Assembly (NCBI GenBank): GCA_964429655.1
Contig: CAYSCZ010000013.1
Coordinates: 1 to 59,694 of the forward strand
Length of the DNA: 59,694 nucleotides
Origin: CAYSCZ01 sp964429655
Lineage (GTDB): Bacteria > Bacteroidota > Bacteroidia > Cytophagales > Cyclobacteriaceae
Direction: 5' to 3'
Part shown: positions 7,404-15,403 of the stretch, one piece after another
Layout of the letters: each line of letters starts with the position of its first letter
Position numbering within the stretch: position 1 is the stretch's first letter
The notes under the pieces: model-generated
Database searches by the model: none
The model's input: the letters and a program-made list of their open reading frames with translations, nothing else
What the model was told of the DNA's origin: nothing
Translations under genes and position numbers: made by a program

Positions 7404-9188
7404 TCAAACCAACTCTTCAGAAGTGGTCTGCTTTTCATGCAATTCCTTGTAAGAACCATTCAGGGTCATCAGATCATTGTGTGTGCCCTGCTCAATAATT
7501 TCACCATTGTGCAATATAAGGATTTTGTCAGCCAATTTAGCAGAGGATACACGATGGGAAATTATGATGGTTGTCCGGTCTTTCATTATTTTTTGCAGGC
7601 TATTAAGAATGGTATTCTCGGTTTTTGTATCAACGGCCGAGAGTGCATCATCCATTATCAATATCCTGGGATCTCTCACAATAGCCCTGGCAATGGATAC
7701 TCTTTGCTTTTGACCTCCTGATAGAGTGATACCGCGCTCCCCTACCCTTGTCTCGAAGCCATCAGGAAACCGCTCTATATTTTCTAACAGGTCCGCATCT
7801 TTGGCAGCCTGCTTCACCCGCTCTTTACCCATATCATAATCACCAAATAAAATATTTTTTTCAATGCTATCTGAAAATAAAAATACATCTTGGGGGATAT
7901 AACCTATCTGACTTCTTAATGAAGATATGTCATAGTCTTCAATAGGAACATCATCAATGCTTATGCTGCCATATCTATGATTGTAAAGCCTGCAAATTAA
8001 ATTTGCTAATGTACTCTTTCCTGATCCCGTTGTTCCGATAATGGCTATCGATTCTCCGGGGTTTACATCAAATGTCACGTCCCTTAGCGCTTCAATGCCT
8101 GAATCAGGGTATACAAATCCCACCTTGTCAAAAATAATTTTTCCATTAATGGGGCGAATGATATTTTTCTTGGAGACTATATCTGATTTGGTATTTAAAA
8201 ATTCGTTAATTCTTTTTTGAGAGGCAGCAGCCCTCTGGATGATGCTGGTGATCCAACCCAGGCTGGTGACTGGCCAGGTAAGCATGTTCACATAAATGAT
8301 AAATTCAGCAATATTCCCAACACTGACCACCCCATTGAAAACCTCTATCGAACCAATATACACTGTCAATATCACACTTAACCCAATTAACCCCATGATT
8401 AATGGAAGAAATAGCGCCTGCACATTTACCAGCTTGAGCGATTTGTCCTTATATACATCACTTTCCTTATTAAAACTATTAGAGACATCATCTTCTTTCA
8501 CAAAGGCCTTAATAACACGTATCCCGGAAAATGATTCCTGGGCAAAAGTTGACAGGTCCGATAAACTTTTTTGAATTTCCTCGGACCGTTTATTTATGAT
8601 ATTATTAACGAAATAAATACTAATAGAAAGGATAGGTAGTGGAATTAATGAATAAAGGGTGAGTTTTGGGTTAATGGAATACATAAACGGTATGACCATC
8701 ACGAATAGAGTAAATAAATTGATGCCGTACATGATCGCCGGACCAATATACATTCTTACTTTACTAACGTCTTCGGAAATGCGGGCCATGAGGTCACCCG
8801 TATTATTTTTTCTATAAAAACTTAGGGGCAGCGTTTGATAATGCGCATAGATTTCATTTTTCAGATCATATTCTATATGCCTGCTCATGACGATAATTGT
8901 CTGTCTCATTAAAAACATGAATGCACCTCTCAATAAAGCAGCCACCAATATCACTACCCCAAAAACGAGGATGCTGTAGGCAAATACTTCATAGGATCTA
9001 GTTTTTAAATCTAACCCGGTAGTAAGGTTGTAAATATCATAGGTCCTTTCCAGTAGGTTAAAAGCATGCCTAACAACAAACGCCGGTACAATACCAAAAT
9101 AATTTGATATAATGATAAAAATTGTACCCAGTATTAAGTGAATTTTATACTTGAGGAAATATTTATTTAAATAGGCGAGGTCTATCAC
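7404..9188 (-). CDS. ABC exporter half-transporter, MdlA-like
   Basis: A 594-residue half-transporter has six membrane segments in the first ~310 residues and a C-terminal ATPase. Walker A is GTTGSGKS, the signature is the canonical LSGGQ, and the Walker B region reads ILIMDDALSAVD, with aspartate where the catalytic glutamate normally sits. This degenerate site is characteristic of MdlA-like subunits of heterodimeric exporters. The neighbouring gene at 5091-6857 has the complementary features (LSVGQ, LDE). The start is GTG. The gene converges on the 179-residue gene with a 4-base gap. Pairing with its convergent neighbour is inference. Confidence 0.9.
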   Translation of the reverse strand: MIDLAYLNKYFLKYKIHLILGTIFIIISNYFGIVPAFVVRHAFNLLERTYDIYNLTTGLDLKTRSYEVFAYSILVFGVVILVAALLRGAFMFLMRQTIIVMSRHIEYDLKNEIYAHYQTLPLSFYRKNNTGDLMARISEDVSKVRMYIGPAIMYGINLFTLFVMVIPFMYSINPKLTLYSLIPLPILSISIYFVNNIINKRSEEIQKSLSDLSTFAQESFSGIRVIKAFVKEDDVSNSFNKESDVYKDKSLKLVNVQALFLPLIMGLIGLSVILTVYIGSIEVFNGVVSVGNIAEFIIYVNMLTWPVTSLGWITSIIQRAAASQKRINEFLNTKSDIVSKKNIIRPINGKIIFDKVGFVYPDSGIEALRDVTFDVNPGESIAIIGTTGSGKSTLANLICRLYNHRYGSISIDDVPIEDYDISSLRSQIGYIPQDVFLFSDSIEKNILFGDYDMGKERVKQAAKDADLLENIERFPDGFETRVGERGITLSGGQKQRVSIARAIVRDPRILIMDDALSAVDTKTENTILNSLQKIMKDRTTIIISHRVSSAKLADKILILHNGEIIEQGTHNDLMTLNGSYKELHEKQTTSEELV

Positions 9189-9303
9189 AAGGCTATAAAA
9201 CGACAGGTTGATTAAAATGGTTATTTATTGATTATTGAATACTTTTGTTAACGGATTTTCTAGCGCCCACAGCTGTTATTTGACAACATCAATAGAAACA
9301 AAA

Positions 9304-10407
9304 ATGATTGATACAGATGTAACATCCAAACAAGCCACACCGGAGATCTTTCAAACCATGGAAGATTTAGCACACGAACAAGTAGTATTTTGCCACGATA
9401 AGTATTTTGGACTTAAAGCAATCATAGGTATTCACAATACGATACTGGGCCCGGCAATGGGAGGAACAAGAATGTGGAACTATGAAAATGAGCAGCAAGC
9501 ACTTAATGATGTATTGCGCTTATCCAGAGGAATGACACTGAAATCTGCCATTGCCGGACTAAATATCGGAGGGGGCAAGGCAGTGATCATTGGTGATGCC
9601 CGAAAAATAAAAAATGAAGCACTGATGCGACGGTTTGGCAAGTTCGTCAACAGCCTCGGTGGTAAATACTGGACAGCCGAAGATGTAAACATGACGACCA
9701 GGGATATGGAATACATCCACATGGAAACACCCTATGTTACAGGATTACCTGAATCCATGGGTGGATCAGGGGACCCTTCCCCTGTTACAGCTTATGGTGT
9801 ATACTTAGGAATCAAGGCCTCATCAAAAAAATTATACGGCAGCGATTCTTTGGAAGGCAGATCAGTGCTCGTTCAGGGAGCTGGCCATGTTGGAGGTTAT
9901 CTGATCGATTATCTAATTAAAGAAAATTGCAAAGTATATATTTCCGATATTTTTAGTGATAAATTAAAAATTATCTCCAACAAGCACAAAGTACATGTGA
10001 TGGATCCTGACAAAATATTTGACTTTGATTATGACATCTATTCACCTTGTGCATTAGGTGGAACTGTAAATAATGAATCCATTGCAAAAATGAAATGTAA
10101 CATAATTGCGGGAGGTGCAAACAATCAGCTCGAAAACGAAAAGGTCCACGGAGCGATGCTCAAAGACAAAAATATCATTTATGCTCCGGATTTTTTGATC
10201 AATTCAGGGGGCATAATAAATGTCTATCAGGAAAAACTGGGTAACTATAACAGGGAAAAAGTATACAGGCAAACGGAAAATATATATGAGGTTTGTTTGA
10301 AAGTATTGAACTATGCGGATAAAAATAATCTAACTTCGCATGAATCTGCCCTGCAATTAGCATTGGATAGAATCAATGATATGGGCAGTCTAAAATTGCC
10401 ACTTTAA
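9304..10407 (+). CDS. ldh: Leucine dehydrogenase (Glu/Leu/Phe/Val dehydrogenase family)
   Basis: This cytosolic enzyme oxidatively deaminates branched-chain amino acids with NAD, the entry step to branched-chain keto acids. The protein of 367 residues has the family's GPAMGGTRMW substrate-pocket segment, the catalytic-lysine region LNIGGGKAVI and a C-terminal Rossmann domain with the nucleotide loop GAGHVGGYL. ATG at 9304 is preferred to an in-frame TTG further upstream because it gives the usual length and N-terminus. nusB follows after ten bases. Assignment to leucine rather than glutamate or phenylalanine rests on overall resemblance. Confidence 0.92.
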   Translation: MIDTDVTSKQATPEIFQTMEDLAHEQVVFCHDKYFGLKAIIGIHNTILGPAMGGTRMWNYENEQQALNDVLRLSRGMTLKSAIAGLNIGGGKAVIIGDARKIKNEALMRRFGKFVNSLGGKYWTAEDVNMTTRDMEYIHMETPYVTGLPESMGGSGDPSPVTAYGVYLGIKASSKKLYGSDSLEGRSVLVQGAGHVGGYLIDYLIKENCKVYISDIFSDKLKIISNKHKVHVMDPDKIFDFDYDIYSPCALGGTVNNESIAKMKCNIIAGGANNQLENEKVHGAMLKDKNIIYAPDFLINSGGIINVYQEKLGNYNREKVYRQTENIYEVCLKVLNYADKNNLTSHESALQLALDRINDMGSLKLPL

Positions 10408-10417
10408 ATAAATAATT

Positions 10418-11533
10418 ATGTTAAACCGTCGGATGCTTAGGATCAAAGCGATGCAAGCACTTTATGGTTTACAACAATCCCTGGATTCTGATTATCAGAT
10501 GGGTTATGCTGCCTTAGATGATAAACTGAGTGAAATGCTCGGCGATGAAAACCCGGATATTAAAAAGAAGGCCCTGGAAGAATATACAAAAACTATAAGA
10601 GGGTATCAAGAGCCAGAGTCAGAGAATTTATCATCTGAAATTTCTTCCACAATAGATTCTGCCGTAAAAGACTACCGGGAGGTATCTGAGCGTGAAAAGA
10701 GACATTTCAACACGCATATGAATAAAGAACTGGAATCAATCCACAAGAACTTCCTGTCATTTCTACACCTTCCGGCGGTATTGGCTAATTATGAAAAGAG
10801 TAAAACAAGGTCCTCTTCCAATTTTCAGCAAAATAAAGGCATCTACCTTATTGAAAATTTATTGAAAAATAAAGCAAACAGCTTTTCCATACAGTGGGAA
10901 AATCATCGGGAAATTACCAAAAGTATTTTCAGGGTAATGGTAGATGATACTGAATTTGTAAATTATCAATCAAAGAAATCTTCTGATGAGAAGAAGGATA
11001 TGGAGATCCTCGAGCATCTCTTCAAAAAAGAGGTATTCAAAAATGAAGCTTTGAATGATTACATGCATCAAAAAGATCTATATTGGTACGAAAATGCTTT
11101 CATCCTCAAGAGCTTAATAAGAAAAATGTTCAAAAATTATGTGCCGGATGCCAATGAAAAAGAACGCCTGACACTACCTACCTTGTTGATAAATGAAGAA
11201 GAAGACCTGCAATTTTTAAAAGATCTTTTTCATAACACTATCAAAAATGATAACCTTTATGAAAAATTGATTTCACAAAAGGCGCAAAACTGGGATATTA
11301 ATCGTATTGCAATTACGGATAAAATTCTTTTAAAAATGGGTATCACAGAACTTATCCATTTCCCAAGTATTCCCGTAAAAGTGACCATTAATGAGTATAT
11401 TGAACTTTCGAAAAACTACAGTACACCCAAAAGCAAGCAATTCGTGAACGGAATACTGGATGTACTTTCCAAAGCTTTAAAAAATAAAGGATTAGTGAAA
11501 AAATCAGGCAGAGGATTAATCGACAACAAGTAA
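10418..11533 (+). CDS. nusB: Transcription antitermination factor NusB (long Bacteroidota form)
   Basis: NusB binds boxA RNA with NusE/S10 and supports antitermination of rRNA transcription. The N-terminus MLNRRMLRIKAMQALYGLQQ and the C-terminal part (about 255-365, including WDINRIAITDKILLKMGITEL and NEYIELSKNYSTPKSKQFVNGILD) are classic NusB. The protein is 371 residues, far longer than the ~140-residue enterobacterial form. The extra ~200-residue middle segment is helical and charged, as is usual in this phylum. It lies between leucine dehydrogenase and a YtxH protein, with spacing of ten and five bases, so an operon is likely. Confidence 0.92.
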   Translation: MLNRRMLRIKAMQALYGLQQSLDSDYQMGYAALDDKLSEMLGDENPDIKKKALEEYTKTIRGYQEPESENLSSEISSTIDSAVKDYREVSEREKRHFNTHMNKELESIHKNFLSFLHLPAVLANYEKSKTRSSSNFQQNKGIYLIENLLKNKANSFSIQWENHREITKSIFRVMVDDTEFVNYQSKKSSDEKKDMEILEHLFKKEVFKNEALNDYMHQKDLYWYENAFILKSLIRKMFKNYVPDANEKERLTLPTLLINEEEDLQFLKDLFHNTIKNDNLYEKLISQKAQNWDINRIAITDKILLKMGITELIHFPSIPVKVTINEYIELSKNYSTPKSKQFVNGILDVLSKALKNKGLVKKSGRGLIDNK

Positions 11534-11538
11534 ACATT

Positions 11539-11838
11539 ATGAATAGATCATCAAATTCTTTTTTCATTTTTATTTTAGGTACAATCTCAGGAATAATAAC
11601 AGGCCTGCTGTTCGCGCCTGAAAAAGGCAGGAGTGTTAGGGACAAATTGAGTTACCAATTGGATAATTACAAAGAAAAACTGGAAGACCTGATAGGTCAT
11701 CTCATTAAAGGAAAAGAGGACGTCACCTCAGATGCCAAACAAGAAGGTGAAAAAATTATCCATGACGCAAAGGACAGAGCAGAACAATTACTGGATGATG
11801 TAAACGATCTTATTGGACAAATAAAAGATCGTAAATAA
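11539..11838 (+). CDS. YtxH domain-containing protein
   Basis: A 99-residue protein has one N-terminal membrane segment with small-residue packing (FFIFILGTISGIITGLLFA) followed by the YtxH signature APEKGRSVRDKL. A long amphipathic, coiled-coil-like tail rich in lysine, glutamate and aspartate completes it. YtxH proteins are general-stress-associated membrane proteins of unclear function. It is tightly spaced after nusB and three bases before the isocitrate dehydrogenase gene. Confidence 0.85.
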   Translation: MNRSSNSFFIFILGTISGIITGLLFAPEKGRSVRDKLSYQLDNYKEKLEDLIGHLIKGKEDVTSDAKQEGEKIIHDAKDRAEQLLDDVNDLIGQIKDRK

Positions 11839-11841
11839 CCA

Positions 11842-12840
11842 ATGAGAAAAATCACCCTCATTGAAGGAGATGGAATCGGCCCGGAAATAATTGAATCAGT
11901 AAAAAAGATATTTCAGGCCGCTAAAGTTGCTGTAAAATGGGAACCGTTGAACGCGGGTGAGGAAACCTATACAAAAACCGGAGAACTTATCCCCAAAGCC
12001 CTTATCGGTTCATTAAGGCAAAATAAAGTTGGACTAAAAGGTCCAATAACAACACCGGTAGGTCATGGCTTTAAAAGTGTCAATGTACAACTTAGGCAAA
12101 TATTTGACCTGTATCAAAATGTCCGCCCCTGTAAAACCACCTCAGGTATCGTCAGTAAGTATACTAATATTGACCTTGTTATTTTTCGGGAAAATACCGA
12201 AGGCTTATATGCAGGTTTGGAATATTATGACGATCGACTGGAAATAGCGGATTCTATAGCTCGCATCAGCAGAAAAGGATGTGAAAAGATCGTAAGAGCT
12301 GCTTACAAGTATGCAGCCCTAAACGGACGAAAAAAAATCACGCTGGTGCATAAAGCTAACATCTTGAAAGAAGGTGGCAGTGTGTTCATTAATGAAGGTG
12401 AAAAAATAGCTGGGGAATATCCAGATATTGTATTTGAAAAGAAAATAGTGGACAATATGGCCATGCAACTTGTCACGCGCCCGGAAATATATGATATAAT
12501 AGTGACAACAAACCTTTTTGGTGATATTTTATCAGATCTGTGTGCCGGTCTGGTGGGTGGACTTGGGGTGGTGGCAGGAGCAAATATCGGAGATGATTTA
12601 GCTTTATTTGAAGCTGTTCATGGGTCTGCACCTGATATTGCCGGTAAAGGCATAGCTAACCCCACCGCTCTGTTGCGCTCTTCTATTCTAATGTTAAAAT
12701 ACATTGGCATGGATGAAAAAGCCGGCCTGATTGATAAAGCACTGAATGAAACTTTAAAAATTCAGGAAGAAACAACCACCGATCTGGGAGGAAAAGCTTC
12801 AACTACTGAATTCACTGACAATATTATTCGAAAACTATAA
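11842..12840 (+). CDS. NAD-dependent isocitrate dehydrogenase (IDH3-like)
   Basis: A 332-residue beta-decarboxylating dehydrogenase opens with ITLIEGDGIGPEI. The substrate segment SVNVQLRQIFDLYQNVRPCK resembles NAD-isocitrate dehydrogenases more than isopropylmalate dehydrogenases. Catalytic tyrosine and lysine regions (FRENTEGLYAG, LVHKANILK), the metal site TNLFGDILSD and the NAD loop EAVHGSAPDIAGKGIANP are all present. It would turn isocitrate into 2-oxoglutarate in the TCA cycle. It ends the nusB-ytxH cluster; a promoter for the next unit follows. Homoisocitrate or isopropylmalate specificity is less likely but not excluded. Confidence 0.9.
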   Translation: MRKITLIEGDGIGPEIIESVKKIFQAAKVAVKWEPLNAGEETYTKTGELIPKALIGSLRQNKVGLKGPITTPVGHGFKSVNVQLRQIFDLYQNVRPCKTTSGIVSKYTNIDLVIFRENTEGLYAGLEYYDDRLEIADSIARISRKGCEKIVRAAYKYAALNGRKKITLVHKANILKEGGSVFINEGEKIAGEYPDIVFEKKIVDNMAMQLVTRPEIYDIIVTTNLFGDILSDLCAGLVGGLGVVAGANIGDDLALFEAVHGSAPDIAGKGIANPTALLRSSILMLKYIGMDEKAGLIDKALNETLKIQEETTTDLGGKASTTEFTDNIIRKL

Positions 12841-12872
12841 TCCTTTATCATTCGTTTTACCCGAGTCTGATG

Positions 12873-12902
12873 TTTTGGTTACGTTAGATATTTTTAATTT
12901 TG
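12873..12902 (+). promoter_or_regulatory. Bacteroidota-type promoter for the DUF1573-yajC-ybbR-coaE operon
   Basis: TTTTG at 12873-12877 is followed, 17 bases later, by TAATTTTG at 12895-12902. This matches the TTG-N17-23-TAnnTTTG promoter of the phylum. It would give a leader of roughly 20-25 bases before the ATG at 12931. A second -7-like box, TAAATTTG at 12919-12926, lies only four bases before that ATG. Confidence 0.6.
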
Positions 12903-12930
12903 TAAATTATGTAAACCATAAATTTGTATC

Positions 12931-13470
12931 ATGAAAAAAATTGCGATTTATCTTATCTGTCTAGCTGGAATTCCTTTTTTGTTTACAAACTGTTCGAACA
13001 AGGAACTCGAAAAAAGGATTGCAAAACTTGAAGGAAGAGTAGCACAACTTGAAAATGGTGGTACTTACAGGACTCCAGAAGCTATCGAAAGCAAATCCAC
13101 CAGTAATATTGCTTCAGTTGAGGAGGTTCCTTCGGGGCCATTACCCGAGTTTGAATTCGAAGAAGAACAACATGATTTTGGGACCATCAAAGAAGGGGAT
13201 ATTGTTGAACATACTTTCTCTTTCAAAAATATTGGGGAAGCGCCACTGATTATATCAAAAGCAACCGCCTCATGTGGATGTACAGTACCTAAATGGCCAC
13301 AAGAACCTATACCTGTTGGAGGTGCAGGAGAGATTATCGTTAAATTCAACAGTAGAAACAAGCCGGGTGTACAAAACAAAACGGTAACCATCACGGCCAA
13401 CACTGATCCGAAAATTAAAAGGTTGAGAATTAAGTCTACCGTTACTCCTAAATCTGATCAACCTTCTTAA
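12931..13470 (+). CDS. DUF1573 lipoprotein
   Basis: A 179-residue lipoprotein has a signal peptide with lipobox LFTNC (cysteine at residue 21), a short coiled coil (KELEKRIAKLEGRVAQLE) and a DUF1573 domain from about residue 78. The domain has the typical HDFGTIKEGDIVEHTF strand and the ASCGCTVPKWP cysteine motif, an ASPM/MSP-like immunoglobulin fold. The function of DUF1573 is unknown; the family is abundant in Bacteroidota envelopes. It heads an operon with yajC (three bases downstream), ybbR and coaE. Confidence 0.9.
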   Translation: MKKIAIYLICLAGIPFLFTNCSNKELEKRIAKLEGRVAQLENGGTYRTPEAIESKSTSNIASVEEVPSGPLPEFEFEEEQHDFGTIKEGDIVEHTFSFKNIGEAPLIISKATASCGCTVPKWPQEPIPVGGAGEIIVKFNSRNKPGVQNKTVTITANTDPKIKRLRIKSTVTPKSDQPS

Positions 13471-13473
13471 AAT

Positions 13474-13770
13474 ATGATTCTTCTTCAAGCAACTAGCGAT
13501 TATTCATCGTTCATCATGCTGGCAGGCATGGTAGCTATATTTTATTTCTTTTTTATAAGGCCACAACAGAAAAAACAAAAAGATCAAAAAAAGTTCATTC
13601 AGGAGATCAAAAAAGGTGATCAAGTGGTGACAATGGGTGGTATCCATGGAAAAGTATATAATGTTGATGAACACACCATCACTCTTGACATCGATAAAGG
13701 GACGAAATTAACACTGGAAAAAACATCCGTGTCGTTGGAATCTTCCAAAAGGATGCAAAGTAAAAAATAA
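13474..13770 (+). CDS. yajC: Preprotein translocase subunit YajC
   Basis: YajC is a small inner-membrane partner of the SecDF complex. The 98-residue protein has one membrane segment (about residues 14-30), the hallmark FFIRPQQKKQKD just after it, and a short cytoplasmic domain with the KKGDQVVTMGGIHGKV motif. Length and layout match the family exactly. It is spaced three bases from the DUF1573 gene and eight bases from the YbbR-like gene. Confidence 0.95.
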   Translation: MILLQATSDYSSFIMLAGMVAIFYFFFIRPQQKKQKDQKKFIQEIKKGDQVVTMGGIHGKVYNVDEHTITLDIDKGTKLTLEKTSVSLESSKRMQSKK

Positions 13771-13778
13771 GTGATATA

Positions 13779-14693
13779 ATGCGGGGGCTTGTAGAAAACT
13801 GGAAGGTGGTTTTGCTGTCATTGATCGTAGCAGCTACCTTCTGGTTGTTTAATGCGCTAAATAAAGACTATAATGCCCGCCTTGATTATCCAATTGAATT
13901 TAAATTCTCCAACGATAGCCTGGTGATCATGCGTCCACTACCGGAAACGGTTGAGCTTGATGTCTCTGGAATCGGATGGAATTTATTTAAAAAAACATTT
14001 CTTTTAAATGCTAAACCGATTGTTATAAGACTGGACAATCCAACTGATATCAAATACCTTCCCAGAGCGAGTATCGTACCCCTCATATCCGATCAGTTAG
14101 AGGGCCTGAACATTAATTATGTCGTCACAGACACCTTACATTTTGATATTGAAAAGAAAGTAAGCAAAGTGATCGACATATTGGTGGATAGTGCAAATAT
14201 TAAATTAGAAGAACATTATAGAATCACCAGCCCTGTAAATGTTAATCCTGACACTGCACAGGTTATTGGCGCGCAGCGATTTATCCAAAACATTCCTGAT
14301 ATCTACACCTTACTTATAGAAGAAACAATAACTGGTGATTACGATGATGAAATAGAAATTGAGTTACCTGAAAATAGCTACCTACGAGCCATTCCCTATG
14401 AAATAAATGTAACCTTTGACATAACTAAGTTTATCAGAGATAGTGTTCTGGTCACACCCGAAATTATAAATTTCCCACCTGATGCATATATTCTAGATAC
14501 TTCTGTATATATTCATTACACTTTCCAAGAGGGGGATTATGAGGAAATTTCAACTTCAGATTTTAATTTACTCATTGATTATGAAAAAATAATCACCTCA
14601 GATTCAAGCATACAACTCATTATAACAGGTTTTCCACAATTAGCCAATGAGTTTGAACTCAAACCAAAGAAAGTGAAGGTATCCTATGAGTAA
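13779..14693 (+). CDS. YbbR-like domain protein
   Basis: A 304-residue protein has an N-terminal membrane segment (about residues 9-27, VVLLSLIVAATFWLFNAL) followed by repeated YbbR-like beta domains facing the periplasm. In Firmicutes the related CdaR regulates c-di-AMP synthase, but no cyclase is adjacent here, so that role is not implied. In Bacteroidota the gene regularly sits between yajC and coaE, as it does here. It overlaps coaE by eight bases, so the two are translationally coupled. Confidence 0.85.
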   Translation: MRGLVENWKVVLLSLIVAATFWLFNALNKDYNARLDYPIEFKFSNDSLVIMRPLPETVELDVSGIGWNLFKKTFLLNAKPIVIRLDNPTDIKYLPRASIVPLISDQLEGLNINYVVTDTLHFDIEKKVSKVIDILVDSANIKLEEHYRITSPVNVNPDTAQVIGAQRFIQNIPDIYTLLIEETITGDYDDEIEIELPENSYLRAIPYEINVTFDITKFIRDSVLVTPEIINFPPDAYILDTSVYIHYTFQEGDYEEISTSDFNLLIDYEKIITSDSSIQLIITGFPQLANEFELKPKKVKVSYE

Positions 14694-15273
14694 ATATGTT
14701 GGAATAACCGGAGGCATTGGAGCTGGCAAAACGACCATCTGTCAAATTTTTGAACTACTGAATGTACCGGTATATTATGCCGATGATCAGGCTAAGCAAT
14801 TGATGGTAAAAAATGAAGATCTTAAAAAATCGATAATAAAAGCATTTGGAAATTCGAGTTACCTGGAAAATGGTGAAATCAATAAACCCGTCTTAAGACA
14901 ATTATTCCATGATCCTAAAAATATAACCTTATTAAATGCATTGGTTCATCCTAAAGTGTGTGAAGATTTTTGGCATTGGACAAGTAAGCATCATGATGCC
15001 AAATATATTCTTAAAGAAGCAGCACTCCTTATTGAAAGCGGATCATATAAAGATTTGGATGCCCTCATCTGTATTACTGCACCAGAAGAAAAACGAATTA
15101 AAAGGGTATTGAAAAGGGATAGGGGTAGAAAAAAAGAAAACGTCTCCCAAATTATAGCCGCTCAAATCAGAGATGATGAGAAAATCAAATATTCTGATTT
15201 TACCATTCGAAATGACGGGATGCATTTAGTGATGCCACAGGTCTTGAAAATAGACAATGCGTTAAAAAAATAG
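14686..15273 (+). CDS. coaE: Dephospho-CoA kinase
   Basis: CoaE phosphorylates dephospho-CoA at the ribose 3' position, the last step of coenzyme A synthesis. The 195-residue protein has the P-loop GGIGAGKT at about residues 9-16, the CoA-site segment YYADDQAKQLM and the lid region RVLKRDRGRKKENVSQIIAAQ. It overlaps the YbbR-like gene by eight bases and ends just before the tRNA-His gene on the other strand. Nothing is missing. Confidence 0.95.
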   Translation: MSKYVGITGGIGAGKTTICQIFELLNVPVYYADDQAKQLMVKNEDLKKSIIKAFGNSSYLENGEINKPVLRQLFHDPKNITLLNALVHPKVCEDFWHWTSKHHDAKYILKEAALLIESGSYKDLDALICITAPEEKRIKRVLKRDRGRKKENVSQIIAAQIRDDEKIKYSDFTIRNDGMHLVMPQVLKIDNALKK

Positions 15274-15278
15274 AATTG

Positions 15279-15353
15279 GGTGGAAGACCGGATTCGAACC
15301 GGCGACCTCTGGTGCCACAAACCAGCGCTCTAACCTGCTGAGCTACAACCACC
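15279..15353 (-). tRNA. tRNA-His (GTG)
   Basis: A minus-strand cloverleaf has anticodon stem CTGGT/ACCAG and a loop carrying GTG, T-loop TTCGAAT, a normal D-arm, and an encoded extra 5' G (G-1) opposite C73 as expected for tRNA-His. No CCA is encoded. Positions 5-6 of the acceptor stem are T opposite T on the 3' strand, giving two adjacent U-U mismatches. Confidence 0.93.
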
Positions 15354-15403
15354 ATTTTTAAAGGACTGCAAAGGTAGCACAGTTATTCAACTTAATCAAA
15401 GAT

